Origin: Chloroflexota bacterium
GTDB taxonomy: Bacteria; Chloroflexota; Anaerolineae; UBA4142
Assembly (NCBI GenBank): GCA_016208315.1
Contig: JACQYF010000176.1
Span: 26,435-90,434 of the forward strand
Direction: 5' to 3'
DNA length: 64,000 nucleotides
The notes under the pieces were generated by a model that did no database searches, was not told the origin of the DNA, and saw only the letters and a program-made list of their open reading frames with translations. Both the position numbers and the translations under genes were made by a program. The first letter of the stretch is position 1; every line of letters begins with the position of its first letter. Below are positions 18,433 through 26,521 of the stretch, one piece after another.

Positions 18433-18788
18433 TCGTACGTAACTTTTTGGATGCGCCCAGCCAGGCGCAGTCAATTCACGGCGGCAAAGGACAGGGGAAG
18501 AACGCGCGCGTGTTCGACAAGGCGGATTTCGATACGCCGCTCAAGTTCATCAACTATGTGGAACTGGAATCGGGCGCGACGATTGGCGCGCATCGGCATG
18601 GCGACAATGAGGAAGTCTATCTCGTCTTGTCTGGCAACGGGGTGATGATCGTCAACGACGAACGCCAAGCGGTCAAGACCGGCGACATCATCTTGAACAA
18701 GCCGGGCTGGGAACACGGGCTGGAGAACACGGGCGACGAGCCGCTCAGGCTGTTTGTGTTTGAGGTGGATCGAATTCGTAATTCGTAA
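18429..18788 (+). CDS. Small cupin-domain protein
   Basis: A 119-residue single-domain cupin. The two metal motifs are HRHGDNEEVYLVLSGNG (His, His, Glu) and PGWEHGLENTG (His). Small cupins beside sugar enzymes often act as epimerases, isomerases or sensors; which applies here is unknown. ATG 18429 overlaps the aldo/keto reductase stop. The last residues (RIRNS) and the stop codon are encoded by the GTAATTC repeat that begins at 18771, so the native C-terminus has probably been replaced by repeat DNA. Confidence 0.85.
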   Translation: MIVRNFLDAPSQAQSIHGGKGQGKNARVFDKADFDTPLKFINYVELESGATIGAHRHGDNEEVYLVLSGNGVMIVNDERQAVKTGDIILNKPGWEHGLENTGDEPLRLFVFEVDRIRNS

Positions 18789-18834
18789 TTCGTAATTCCA
18801 AATTACCAATCACCAATTACCAATTACCAATTGC
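18771..18834. repeat. GTAATTC heptanucleotide array plus TTACCAA array
   Basis: CGAATTCGTAATTCGTAATTCG is followed by AATTACCAATCACCAATTACC. The first unit, read as a tandem heptad, offers a TAA in every frame within 21 bases and supplies the cupin stop codon at 18786-18788. A second copy is at 50951-50972. Confidence 0.75.
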
Positions 18835-18847
18835 CGAGAGGTGGACA

Positions 18848-19999
18848 ATGAATGCAGGAAGAACATGGCACTCGGAATTGAGCGACACGCATGACCCGAT
18901 GACCGGTGCGCGCGTGCGGCAATTGACCAATTATCTTGGACACAGCAATCACTTTTATTTCACGTACCCCTGTTGGTATGACGACGGACGCAAGCTCGTC
19001 ATCGCATCCGACCGCGAGAATCGCACCAACTTTTTCGGCGTGGATTTGGCGAGCGGCGAGATCACACAACTCACCGATCTCGATCCGGCGGCGGGGCAAG
19101 TGGACGCGCAATCAACGACCAAGAATCCGCGCCGCGCAGAAATTTACTTTTTGCAGGGCAAGACCTTGTGCGCGCTCGATTTGAAATCGCTTGCGTTGCG
19201 CCCGCTGTTTGTCGTTCCGAGCGGCTATACGGCGGAAGCATCGAACGCGACCGCCGATGGCAAATATCTCGTCACCGGTTATTGTCAGGACTTGTCTAGC
19301 CGATTCAACGTAGATCTGGGACACGGTTACGTCGGCTTTCGCGAAATCTGGGAGGCGCAGCCGCATTGTGCGATCGTTCGCATCTCGCTCGAAAGCGGCG
19401 CAGTTGAGCAAGTCTTTGAAGACCACTGTTGGCTCGGTCATTTGAACACCTCGACCACTCTGCCGCACATCATGACGTTCTGCCACGAAGGTCCGTGGGA
19501 CAAGGTGGACAACCGCATCTGGGGTTTGAATCTGCAAACGCGCGAGACATGGAAGATTCGTCCAACTGCGCCCGGCGAAATGGTCGGACACGAGTACTGG
19601 ATGGACGACGGCGAGCACATCGGTTATCACGGTTACGTGGCAAAGGGAACCATCTATGGTTCGATTCGTTACGACAACACCGATCAAGTCGAAGCGCCGT
19701 TCGAGTTTCACTCGTGGCACTTCCACAGCTTCCGACTCGATTACGTGGTCGGCGATGGCGACGCGCAGAATCCGTATTTGCTGTTATGGCGCATGAAGGA
19801 TGGCAAGTTCGAAGGACCCAAGGCGCTCGTGTGGCATCGCGGTTCGTTCCACATTCAGCGCGTGCATGTTCATCCCTGCTTTAGCGCCGACGGAAAACAA
19901 ATCGTGTTTACGGCCGATCCGCAAGGGTACGGGCAAGTGTTCATCGTGGACATCCCGGATTGGGATGCACTACCCGACCGCAACTCTCTTGAAAAGTGA
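18848..19999 (+). CDS. PL22 oligogalacturonate lyase-like beta-propeller (second copy)
   Basis: A 383-residue paralogue of the protein at 16071-17261. It keeps the opening HDPMTGARVRQLTNYLGHSN, propeller blades such as LVIASDRENRTNFFGVDL, and the Mn-site ending HIQRVHVHPCFSADGKQ. Divergence between the copies is large outside the metal site, so they are not a recent duplication. Probable substrate is a short galacturonate or related uronate oligomer. It follows the cupin gene after a repeat-filled gap and has a GAGAGGTGG ribosome site. Its stop codon (TGA, 19997-19999) is the first TGA of the GTGACGA repeat array. Confidence 0.83.
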   Translation: MNAGRTWHSELSDTHDPMTGARVRQLTNYLGHSNHFYFTYPCWYDDGRKLVIASDRENRTNFFGVDLASGEITQLTDLDPAAGQVDAQSTTKNPRRAEIYFLQGKTLCALDLKSLALRPLFVVPSGYTAEASNATADGKYLVTGYCQDLSSRFNVDLGHGYVGFREIWEAQPHCAIVRISLESGAVEQVFEDHCWLGHLNTSTTLPHIMTFCHEGPWDKVDNRIWGLNLQTRETWKIRPTAPGEMVGHEYWMDDGEHIGYHGYVAKGTIYGSIRYDNTDQVEAPFEFHSWHFHSFRLDYVVGDGDAQNPYLLLWRMKDGKFEGPKALVWHRGSFHIQRVHVHPCFSADGKQIVFTADPQGYGQVFIVDIPDWDALPDRNSLEK

Positions 20000-20097
20000 C
20001 GAGTGACGGGTGACAAGTGACAAGAGAAGTAAAACGTGAAACGTAAAACGTGAAACGTAATACTTCGCCTGTCACCCGTCACTCGTCACCCGTCACA
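19995..20097. repeat. GTGACGA / ACGTGAA heptad array with dyad symmetry
   Basis: Tandem heptads GTGACGA, GTGACGG, GTGACAA lead into ACGTGAA/ACGTAAA units, then return as CGTCACC/CGTCACT on the other strand, so the block can fold on itself. It fills the 114-base gap before the GH4 gene and includes the stop codon of the second PL22 gene. Confidence 0.75.
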
Positions 20098-20113
20098 ATC
20101 CAAAGGAGCAAGA

Positions 20114-21499
20114 ATGTCAAAATCACTCAAGATTAGTGTCATCGGCGCAGGCAGCGCGCAATTCTCGTTGGGCATCGTCAAGGATCTGTGTTTAACCAAG
20201 GGTCTCGACGGCAGTCACGTGACCTTTATGGACCTCGACGAAGGTCGCTTGGACATGATCTACAAGCTGGCTTTTCGCTACGCCCAGCAACTCGGCTCGG
20301 CGTTGACGTTCGACAAGACGCTGGACCGCCAAGCCGCGCTCGACGGTTCGGATTTCGTTCTCAACGCCGTTTACGTCCTGGGGCACGTCGTCGAAGCGAA
20401 CATGCGCGAGCTGGCAGCGGACAAGTACGGTTACTATCACACGGGCGGACAGTTTGGCGCATATCATCAGCTTCGATTCATGCTCGATCTCGCGCAGGAC
20501 ATGGAAAAGATTTGCCCCGCTGCGTGGTTGATTCAATCGGGCAATCCGGTGTTCGACGGATGCACGTTGATGACGCGCGAGACCAGCATCAAAGTGTGCG
20601 GGCTATGTCATGGGCACTATCATTACCGCGAAATCGCGCAGACGATCGGCATTGATCCCGACCGCGTGACTTGGCAAGCGCCCGGCTTGAATCACAACAT
20701 CTGGCTCACGCATTTCATTTACGAAGGCAAAGATGCTTATCCCTTGATTGACGAATGGATCGCAACCCAAGGCGAAGAATACTGGCGCACGCACGTTGCC
20801 CAAATTACGCACGACGCGCAAATGTCGCGCGGCGCGGCGCATCAGTATCATCTGTACGGCTTGTTCCCGATTGGCGACACCGTGCGGCGCGGCGGCTGGT
20901 GGTATCACACCGACATCGCCGCCAAGAAACGTTGGTACGGTGAACCCTGGGGCGGACCGGATACCCACTTGGCGCGACCGTACTTTGTAAAAACGCTAAC
21001 CGCGCGCGTTGCGGAAATGACCCGCTGGGCAAACGACCCAAACACTGACATGGTCAAGGCAATCGGCACGCAAAAGACCCGCGAGCAAATCGTGCCCATC
21101 ATTGATGGACTGGTCAACAACACCGAAGGTTACTTTCAGGTCAACGTGCCCAATCACGGCGCGCTCGCCGGTCTGCCGGACGATCTAGTCGTCGAAGTCC
21201 CGGCGATTGTAAACCAAAAAGGCATTCAACCGGTGCGCGTTGGCAGTCTGCCGCCCAAGATCATGCTCGAACAAATCCTGCCCGACTGGTTAGAGACCGA
21301 GCGCGAACTGCACGCGTTCAAAACCGGCGACCGTTCGATGTTGCTCTACGGCGTCTTGAATCACCACCAAACGAAATCTTACGATCAAGCGGTGGCGATT
21401 CTCGACGAGTTGATGGACCTCGACGAGGTGAAAGAAACCGAGGACTGGGCGAAGATGAAACGCATCGGCGATTACTACAAGTATCCGCGCAAGTTGTAG
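20114..21499 (+). CDS. GH4 family glycosidase, probable uronate-type
   Basis: A 461-residue NAD- and Mn-dependent glycosidase. The N-terminal Rossmann motif is ISVIGAGSAQFSLGIVKDLC, the family segment SGNPVFDG lines the NAD site, and the Mn ligands are the Cys in CGLCHGHYHYRE and the His in APGLNHNIWL. GH4 enzymes act by an oxidation-elimination mechanism on phosphorylated or free sugars. The neighbouring GH67 and PL22 genes favour an alpha-glucuronidase or alpha-galacturonidase activity over alpha-glucosidase, but this is inference. An AAAGGAG site precedes the ATG. It is the last + strand gene before the convergent operon. Confidence 0.88.
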   Translation: MSKSLKISVIGAGSAQFSLGIVKDLCLTKGLDGSHVTFMDLDEGRLDMIYKLAFRYAQQLGSALTFDKTLDRQAALDGSDFVLNAVYVLGHVVEANMRELAADKYGYYHTGGQFGAYHQLRFMLDLAQDMEKICPAAWLIQSGNPVFDGCTLMTRETSIKVCGLCHGHYHYREIAQTIGIDPDRVTWQAPGLNHNIWLTHFIYEGKDAYPLIDEWIATQGEEYWRTHVAQITHDAQMSRGAAHQYHLYGLFPIGDTVRRGGWWYHTDIAAKKRWYGEPWGGPDTHLARPYFVKTLTARVAEMTRWANDPNTDMVKAIGTQKTREQIVPIIDGLVNNTEGYFQVNVPNHGALAGLPDDLVVEVPAIVNQKGIQPVRVGSLPPKIMLEQILPDWLETERELHAFKTGDRSMLLYGVLNHHQTKSYDQAVAILDELMDLDEVKETEDWAKMKRIGDYYKYPRKL

Positions 21500-21567
21500 G
21501 CAAGTGACCGGCCAAAACCAGACGGGGACACAAACGGCATGACCAACATGCCTTTACGAAAAGTACA

Positions 21568-21608
21568 CGCCCCTGTAGGACAAATTGACAATTTGTCCTA
21601 CAGGGGCG
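21568..21608. terminator. 41-base palindrome between convergent genes, likely two-way terminator
   Basis: CGCCCCTGTAGGACAAATTG pairs with the following CAATTTGTCCTACAGGGGCG around a central A. It lies 68 bases after the GH4 stop and 29 bases after (in the other direction) the UroD-type gene stop. The core GTAGGACAA...TTGTCCTAC also occurs at 39524-39567 and 48886-48912. Without a T-run it is not a textbook intrinsic terminator, but its position fits. Confidence 0.6.
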
Positions 21609-21637
21609 TTTGGCATACTGTCCCGCGCGTTCGGCGA

Positions 21638-22963
21638 TCAATGGTACGCGCCGTATTCCCTGGCCGCGTCCGCCATCGCCCGGACATTTTCCGGTTTGGC
21701 GTGGTCGAAGAATGCGCCATTCGACAGGATATAGCCGCCGTCTTTGCCGCAAACGTCAATGAGTCTCTTGACCTCGTCCTTGATTTGTGCGGGCGTGGCT
21801 AGCTTCAACATCGCGGATTGCACGTTGCCCAACATACAGAGCGTGTCGCCGACGATTTCCTTGGCGCGCGCCATGTCCGTCTTGTCGAACATCCAGACTG
21901 TCGTCCCTTTGGGAAGGTCCTTGATCACTTCCAATCTCGAGTTGTAGCCGCCTTCGGCCGCCGGGAATGGAACGACTCCTTCCTCGATCAATCCCAGGAG
22001 CACCTTTCTAAGGGAAGGCCAGTAGAACTTTTTGTACTGTTCGTCCGACAGGAACCCGTCCGCGCCTTTGTGCAGCGGAATGAAGATGATGGGTTTGCCG
22101 GTCATTTGCGCCGCGCCGACGCCCATCTTGATCATGAGCGGCGTGATGGCGTCCAGAGCTTCGAGGAGTTTCTCCGGCCGACGGTACATATCCATCATGA
22201 TTCCTTTGGTGCCGCGGAGCGTATCGCCGATGGTGTCGAATGGCGCTTTTGTGAACCCGCCGAGCATTTGCGGAAATCCCATCCCCGCCATCTCGCCCTC
22301 GAGCGCGCCGACCGTGCCGGCCCATTTCAGCGCTTCGGCCCCTGCCTCAAACAGTTTCTGGTAGGCGGCTTGAACGGGCGGCAAACCGAAAGGTATGAAA
22401 TTGAACGCGACCCCATACATTTCCAGAATGCCGGTGAGCTGCGGAAGCATTTGGAAGGGTTCCATCGCCCCGAACACGCGCGGCAAGTAGGTGTTGCTAA
22501 AGAAATACGATGGGTCGTCAATCAGCGCGTCGTATTCGTCCGCCTTCATGTATTCGCCTTCGCGACATTGGTAGACCTGTTCGGGCGCGACGCCGTGCCC
22601 GGGCCAGGCGTACAACTTGTAATCCATGATCTCGTAGAATTTCCCCGGGCCCGGCGCGGTCGAGCCGATGTGTACGTCCGGCTGGAAATCCACAATGAAT
22701 TTCCGAAACGCCTTGGCGCATTTGTCATAGTCGTACATCACGTCCTCGACCGTCATTCCGGCATAGTAAACGGGGAAAAAGCCGGGTAGCAGACCGAGGG
22801 GAACTCGATCCGGCGCTTTTTTCATCTCGATGGCGTCTTTGATTCGAGTCACGCTCGCCTGGTATGCCGCTTCGGCCTCGGGACTAGCGAATTGGACGCC
22901 CGGCGGGGAGAGCCACTTTTGAAATAGCGCTTGGCGTTTTTGATCTGGCGTTAGCTTGGGCAT
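21638..22963 (-). CDS. Uroporphyrinogen-decarboxylase-family methyltransferase (MtaA/OdmB-like)
   Basis: A 441-residue UroD-fold protein. Members that sit with corrinoid proteins move methyl groups between a methyl donor and the cobalamin, or from cobalamin to a thiol or folate. Features are the N-terminal PDRVPLGLLPGFFPVYYAG, HIGSTAPGPGKFYEIMD, and candidate Zn-site residues in IPLHKGADGF and LCMLGNVQSAM. No heme genes are nearby, and the corrinoid protein gene lies 18 bases upstream with a strong AAAGGAGGAGG site between them. In the context of a ferulate/vanillate locus, O-demethylation of methoxy-aromatics is the leading idea. Whether it is the methoxy-aromatic-specific or the folate-side methyltransferase cannot be told. 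Confidence 0.82.
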   Translation of the reverse strand: MPKLTPDQKRQALFQKWLSPPGVQFASPEAEAAYQASVTRIKDAIEMKKAPDRVPLGLLPGFFPVYYAGMTVEDVMYDYDKCAKAFRKFIVDFQPDVHIGSTAPGPGKFYEIMDYKLYAWPGHGVAPEQVYQCREGEYMKADEYDALIDDPSYFFSNTYLPRVFGAMEPFQMLPQLTGILEMYGVAFNFIPFGLPPVQAAYQKLFEAGAEALKWAGTVGALEGEMAGMGFPQMLGGFTKAPFDTIGDTLRGTKGIMMDMYRRPEKLLEALDAITPLMIKMGVGAAQMTGKPIIFIPLHKGADGFLSDEQYKKFYWPSLRKVLLGLIEEGVVPFPAAEGGYNSRLEVIKDLPKGTTVWMFDKTDMARAKEIVGDTLCMLGNVQSAMLKLATPAQIKDEVKRLIDVCGKDGGYILSNGAFFDHAKPENVRAMADAAREYGAYH

Positions 22964-22981
22964 TTTAGTTACCTCCTCCTT

Positions 22982-23611
22982 TTACGCGCCGATCCACTGT
23001 TTGGCGAGCGAGACGCCGGCGACTGCGTTGTTGCCAAAGCCATCCGCGCCCGCAAACCCACAGACGTCCTGGGTGACTTGGCCGCCACCAACCATGATTT
23101 TGACCTTGTCTCGCATTCCGGCGGCTTGAATCGCCTCGACCGTCTCCTTCATCGAGTCGAATGCCAGAGTGAGAAACCCGCTCAAGGCGACCACCTGCGG
23201 TTGAAACTCTTTGATCGCCTCGACAAACCTGCTCGCCGGCACGTCCACGCCCAAGTCCTGCACTTGAAAGCCATTCACGTCCAGCATAAAGGTCACAATG
23301 TCCTTGCCGATGTCGTGAATGTCTCCGTGGACCGTGCCGATGAGGACGCGGCCAAGCTTGGCTTGCGTCGTCGTCTCCGCCATGCTGGGCTTGACCAGCG
23401 CCGACAATTGCCGCATAATCTCGCCGGCGAAGATCAGTTCCGGAATGAACGCCGCGCCCGTTTCAAAGCGCTTGCCGACGACCGCCATTGCCTCGCGACA
23501 GTCGTCGAGAATCACCAGCGGGTCAACGCCGTTGTCTAGCATCTCTTGCGCCGACTGGAGCGCATCCTCTTCGCGCATGTCGGCAATTGCTTCCACCAGT
23601 TGCTTGGTCAT
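22982..23611 (-). CDS. Methyltransferase corrinoid protein (MtbC/MttC-type)
   Basis: A 209-residue carrier of the cobalamin cofactor for methyl transfer. The N-terminal ~85 residues are the helical cap domain. The cobalamin domain carries the axial-ligand motif GDIHDIGKD (His near residue 98), then LGVDVPASRFVEAI, VVALSGFLTL and the VGGGQVTQDVCGFAGADGF ending. A strong AAGGAGGAG site precedes the ATG. It is flanked by its partner UroD-type methyltransferase and by a sensor kinase/regulator pair, forming a self-contained regulated methyl-transfer unit. A reductive activator (RamA-type) and a second methyltransferase are not in this window. Confidence 0.92.
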   Translation of the reverse strand: MTKQLVEAIADMREEDALQSAQEMLDNGVDPLVILDDCREAMAVVGKRFETGAAFIPELIFAGEIMRQLSALVKPSMAETTTQAKLGRVLIGTVHGDIHDIGKDIVTFMLDVNGFQVQDLGVDVPASRFVEAIKEFQPQVVALSGFLTLAFDSMKETVEAIQAAGMRDKVKIMVGGGQVTQDVCGFAGADGFGNNAVAGVSLAKQWIGA

Positions 23612-23633
23612 GGCTTGCTCCTCCTTGATAGAA

Positions 23634-24293
23634 TCAAATCAACCCTTCCCGGATCGCGATGGCCACCGCCTGGGCGCGATTGTGCGCGCCCAGTTTGACC
23701 GCGATCTCTTCGATCTTGCGCTTGACCGTTCGGTCGCTCCAATGAATCTCTTTGGCGATGTCCTCGCTGGTGGCCCCATTCGCGATCCGCGCGAGCACGT
23801 GGATTTCGTCCGGCGACAAGTTATGCTCGCGTGTGACTTGCGCTTTTGCGAGCATGTGAAGTTGCCGCAGCACTTGGTCCATCAACGAGGGCGAGAGCAG
23901 ACGCTTGCCCTGATGCACGAGCCGGATGGTTTCGACGACGATGTCATCTGAGGAGTTTTTCAACAGGTACGCATAGCATCCCACTCGAAAAGCGCCCAGG
24001 ATATATTCTTCGTTGTCATACGCCGTCAAGATGACGATTTTGACTTGGGGCGCGGCGCGCAGGATGCGGGACGCGACTTCAATGCCTCCCAGCCCGAACA
24101 TCTGAATGTCCAGCAGGACCACATGCGGACCAAGGTCGGCGACCGCTTGCAGCGCGGCCGTTCCATCTTCCGCATCTCCCACGACGGCAATATCGGGATA
24201 CGAAGACAGCAGACTCTTCAACCCGCGTCTGACCATCGGATGATCGTCCACAATCAAGACGCGAATCGGGGCGGGATTCGTACTCTCAACCAT
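23634..24293 (-). CDS. NarL/LuxR-family response regulator
   Basis: A 219-residue DNA-binding regulator. The receiver domain has VLIVDDHPMVRRGL, the phospho-acceptor Asp in VVLLDIQMFGLGG (near residue 61) and the Lys in AYLLKNSS. The LuxR-type helix-turn-helix occupies the last ~60 residues (LSPDEIHVLARIANGATSED, then DRTVKRKIEEIAVKLGAHN). It overlaps the end of the sensor kinase gene by eight bases, so the pair is translated together. The corrinoid and UroD-type genes 22 bases downstream are the likeliest targets. Confidence 0.93.
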   Translation of the reverse strand: MVESTNPAPIRVLIVDDHPMVRRGLKSLLSSYPDIAVVGDAEDGTAALQAVADLGPHVVLLDIQMFGLGGIEVASRILRAAPQVKIVILTAYDNEEYILGAFRVGCYAYLLKNSSDDIVVETIRLVHQGKRLLSPSLMDQVLRQLHMLAKAQVTREHNLSPDEIHVLARIANGATSEDIAKEIHWSDRTVKRKIEEIAVKLGAHNRAQAVAIAIREGLI

Positions 24294-26388
24294 CCCTCAA
24301 CTCCTCGCGTTGGTACAAATGCTCAACTTCTGCGCGCACGGGCAGGCGAAAGGTCAAGCGCGTGCCTTGCCCCGGCGAGGACCACACCTTCATGTCGCCG
24401 TTCAGACTCTTGACGCGTTCCCGCATGCCCAATAACCCCAAGCCCGTGCCCTGGCCGTTTTTTCGGCCCTGCTCATAGTCGAATCCCCGTCCATCGTCCT
24501 GCACGCTCACACACAGCGAGCCAGGCGCGAAATCCAACGTCACCGATGCCTCGCTGGCCTGCGCGTGCGACAGCACGTTGTGCAGACTTTCCTCCACGAG
24601 CCGAAACACCGTGATCTCGATGGCGGGCGGCAGACGATACAGCGCGCCCGTGGACTGGACGCGGCAGGTAATTCCAGAAAGTTCCTGAAAGGCCGCGGCG
24701 TGTTTCTGAAGCGCCGGCGCCAAGCCGACGGCGTCGAGCATCGGCGGCTGCAGGTCGTAGATCGCGCGGCGCAATTCGCGTTCCATTTCGTCGAGGATTT
24801 CCCGTAGGGCGTCCATCTTTTCTTGCGCGAGCGGCGGCAGCCCCGCGCCCGCGACGACGCGCGTCGCCTTGAGTTCAAAGCGCGCGGCGGTAATCAACTG
24901 GATGACGCCATCGTGCATATCCCGCGCGATGCGGGCGCGTTCCTCCTCCTGGAGTCGAATCGTCTTGTCCCACAGCGAGCGCAGCCGTTCCGCCTTGACC
25001 GCAATTTCATCTTTGGCGCGCGAGAGTTGTCCGGTTCGCTCGGCGACCTTCTGCTCCAACTCCTGACTGAACTGCTTGATCTGCGTGTGCAGCTCGGCAT
25101 TCTTGACGGCGATAGACGCGAGATCGGCGAATTGACTCAACAACCAGATGTCGTTGTCGTCAAAAGTCCGGCCATCGGGATCGTTCAAAATATCAATCCC
25201 GCCAATAATTTGGTTTTCCCACTTGAGCGGCACGCCGACAATGTGGGTTTCGGTGCCGCCCTCAAACACGACGGCATGACCGGGCCAGTTAAAGTAATCG
25301 TTGATGATCATCGGATGACCGGTTTGGATCACCTGACCGATAACGCCTTCGCCCAACTGGAGGGTCACGCCCGCCCAATTCCGGCCGAGGTTGTAGGAGG
25401 CAATCGTATGGATCAACGCGCGCTGGCGATCGTAGAGGTAAAGTTGACCCGCTTTGGCGTCTAAGAGCATCGCGCCCCGCCGCAGGAGCGCTTCCAGCAG
25501 GGCAGGCGTCTCCAGTCGCGCGATGATGTCGAGTGAGGTTTCGTGCAAGGCCACCATCGCTTCGTAGCGCTGCTTGGTTTCTTGAAACAGCCGGGCATTC
25601 TTGATGGCCATGCCCACTTGATTGCCGAGGATTTCCAACGCTGTAACGTCGCCCTGCTCAAACGCATTCTGCCGATTGCTCTGCACGTCGAGGACGCCAA
25701 TCACGCGTTCTCCGGCCCGCAAGGGGACCGCCAATTCGGATTGCGTCTCGGGCAGCAGTTCCACTTTGTAATAGCGCGGCTCCTGAGTGACGTCATTGCA
25801 CGCGAGTGTCTGGCCCGTCGCCGCGACCCAACCCGTAATGCCCTCCTGCCCGATTTTGAGTCGCACACCTCGCGCTTTCATCATTTCCGCCGAGGGACTA
25901 GCCGCTTCTTTCAGCACGATCTCCCCGCTGTCTTCGTCCACCAAGAAAAGGTTGGCGTGAGAATAGCCGAACTTGAAGCGGATGAGCATCACCACTTCGG
26001 TCAGCAGGGCATTCAAATCGAACAACGCGGTCGTCCGCTGCCCGACCAGACTGGCCGTCTCCAAGTGCAGCGCATGACGGCGGGCTTGCGCGTGGAGCCG
26101 ACTGTTTTCAATAGTGGTGACCCAATGGAGAATCAGCCAAAAGACGACCGGATACCCAACTCCCAATACGAAAAAGGCGCGGAGAAAGGAAGGCGAGGAC
26201 AGGGCTTGGGCCTGAATCCACACGTGCTCAAACAGGGCATATCCGATCCCGATCGCGGCGACCAAGAACGGAATTGCCCGGCGGAGGTAGATCACCCAAT
26301 GACTCGACGGTGTCTGCTCATCGCGTCTCGCGCGCACGAGTGCCTCCCGTTCCCGCAATTTTCGCAAGGTACGAGCAATACTGCCCAT
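24286..26388 (-). CDS. GAF-domain sensor histidine kinase (NarX/DesK type)
   Basis: A 700-residue membrane-anchored kinase. Two hydrophobic segments occupy residues ~35-100 (PFLVAAIGIGYALF and FFVLGVGYPVVFWLIL). Two GAF domains follow (about 110-270 and 300-440), the first with the typical IGVLDVQSNRQNAFEQGD and the second with IIGGIDILNDPDGRTFDDND. A coiled linker leads to the HisKA_3 helix ARIARDMHDGVIQLITAAR with the phospho-accepting His near residue 490, and then an HATPase domain (DDGRGFDYEQG, GTGLGLLGMRERV). GAF domains can bind aromatic compounds, so sensing an aromatic substrate for the methyl-transfer genes is reasonable but unproven. Confidence 0.92.
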   Translation of the reverse strand: MGSIARTLRKLREREALVRARRDEQTPSSHWVIYLRRAIPFLVAAIGIGYALFEHVWIQAQALSSPSFLRAFFVLGVGYPVVFWLILHWVTTIENSRLHAQARRHALHLETASLVGQRTTALFDLNALLTEVVMLIRFKFGYSHANLFLVDEDSGEIVLKEAASPSAEMMKARGVRLKIGQEGITGWVAATGQTLACNDVTQEPRYYKVELLPETQSELAVPLRAGERVIGVLDVQSNRQNAFEQGDVTALEILGNQVGMAIKNARLFQETKQRYEAMVALHETSLDIIARLETPALLEALLRRGAMLLDAKAGQLYLYDRQRALIHTIASYNLGRNWAGVTLQLGEGVIGQVIQTGHPMIINDYFNWPGHAVVFEGGTETHIVGVPLKWENQIIGGIDILNDPDGRTFDDNDIWLLSQFADLASIAVKNAELHTQIKQFSQELEQKVAERTGQLSRAKDEIAVKAERLRSLWDKTIRLQEEERARIARDMHDGVIQLITAARFELKATRVVAGAGLPPLAQEKMDALREILDEMERELRRAIYDLQPPMLDAVGLAPALQKHAAAFQELSGITCRVQSTGALYRLPPAIEITVFRLVEESLHNVLSHAQASEASVTLDFAPGSLCVSVQDDGRGFDYEQGRKNGQGTGLGLLGMRERVKSLNGDMKVWSSPGQGTRLTFRLPVRAEVEHLYQREELRDG

Positions 26389-26444
26389 TCGGTGACACTG
26401 GCATTATAACGGGTTCTGCTTTCCACACCTAATCAGGGGCTGGC

Positions 26445-26521
26445 GTAGACAAGTATACAGGTACACAGGTACACAGGTACACAGGTACTTGTTTACGTGT
26501 CTACCTGTATACTTGTGTAGC
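26445..26521. repeat. GTACACAG octamer array with inverted ends
   Basis: Tandem ACACAGGT units are bounded by GACAAGTATACAGG on the left and CCTGTATACTTGTG on the right, so the block is also a hairpin. The right part forms the last codons and stop of the acyl-CoA ligase gene. A sister block lies at 33539-33632, ending the aryl-alcohol dehydrogenase gene. Confidence 0.75.

Noticed and set aside
22900..23640. Cobalamin riboswitch before the corrinoid protein gene
   Set aside because: The gap to the upstream regulator gene is only 22 bases and holds only a ribosome site; there is no room for a riboswitch.
26445..26521. GTACACAG array as a regulator binding site for the kinase operon
   Set aside because: The same array with inverted ends recurs at 33539-33632 next to an unrelated gene, so it is a dispersed repeat; no specific operator logic is visible.
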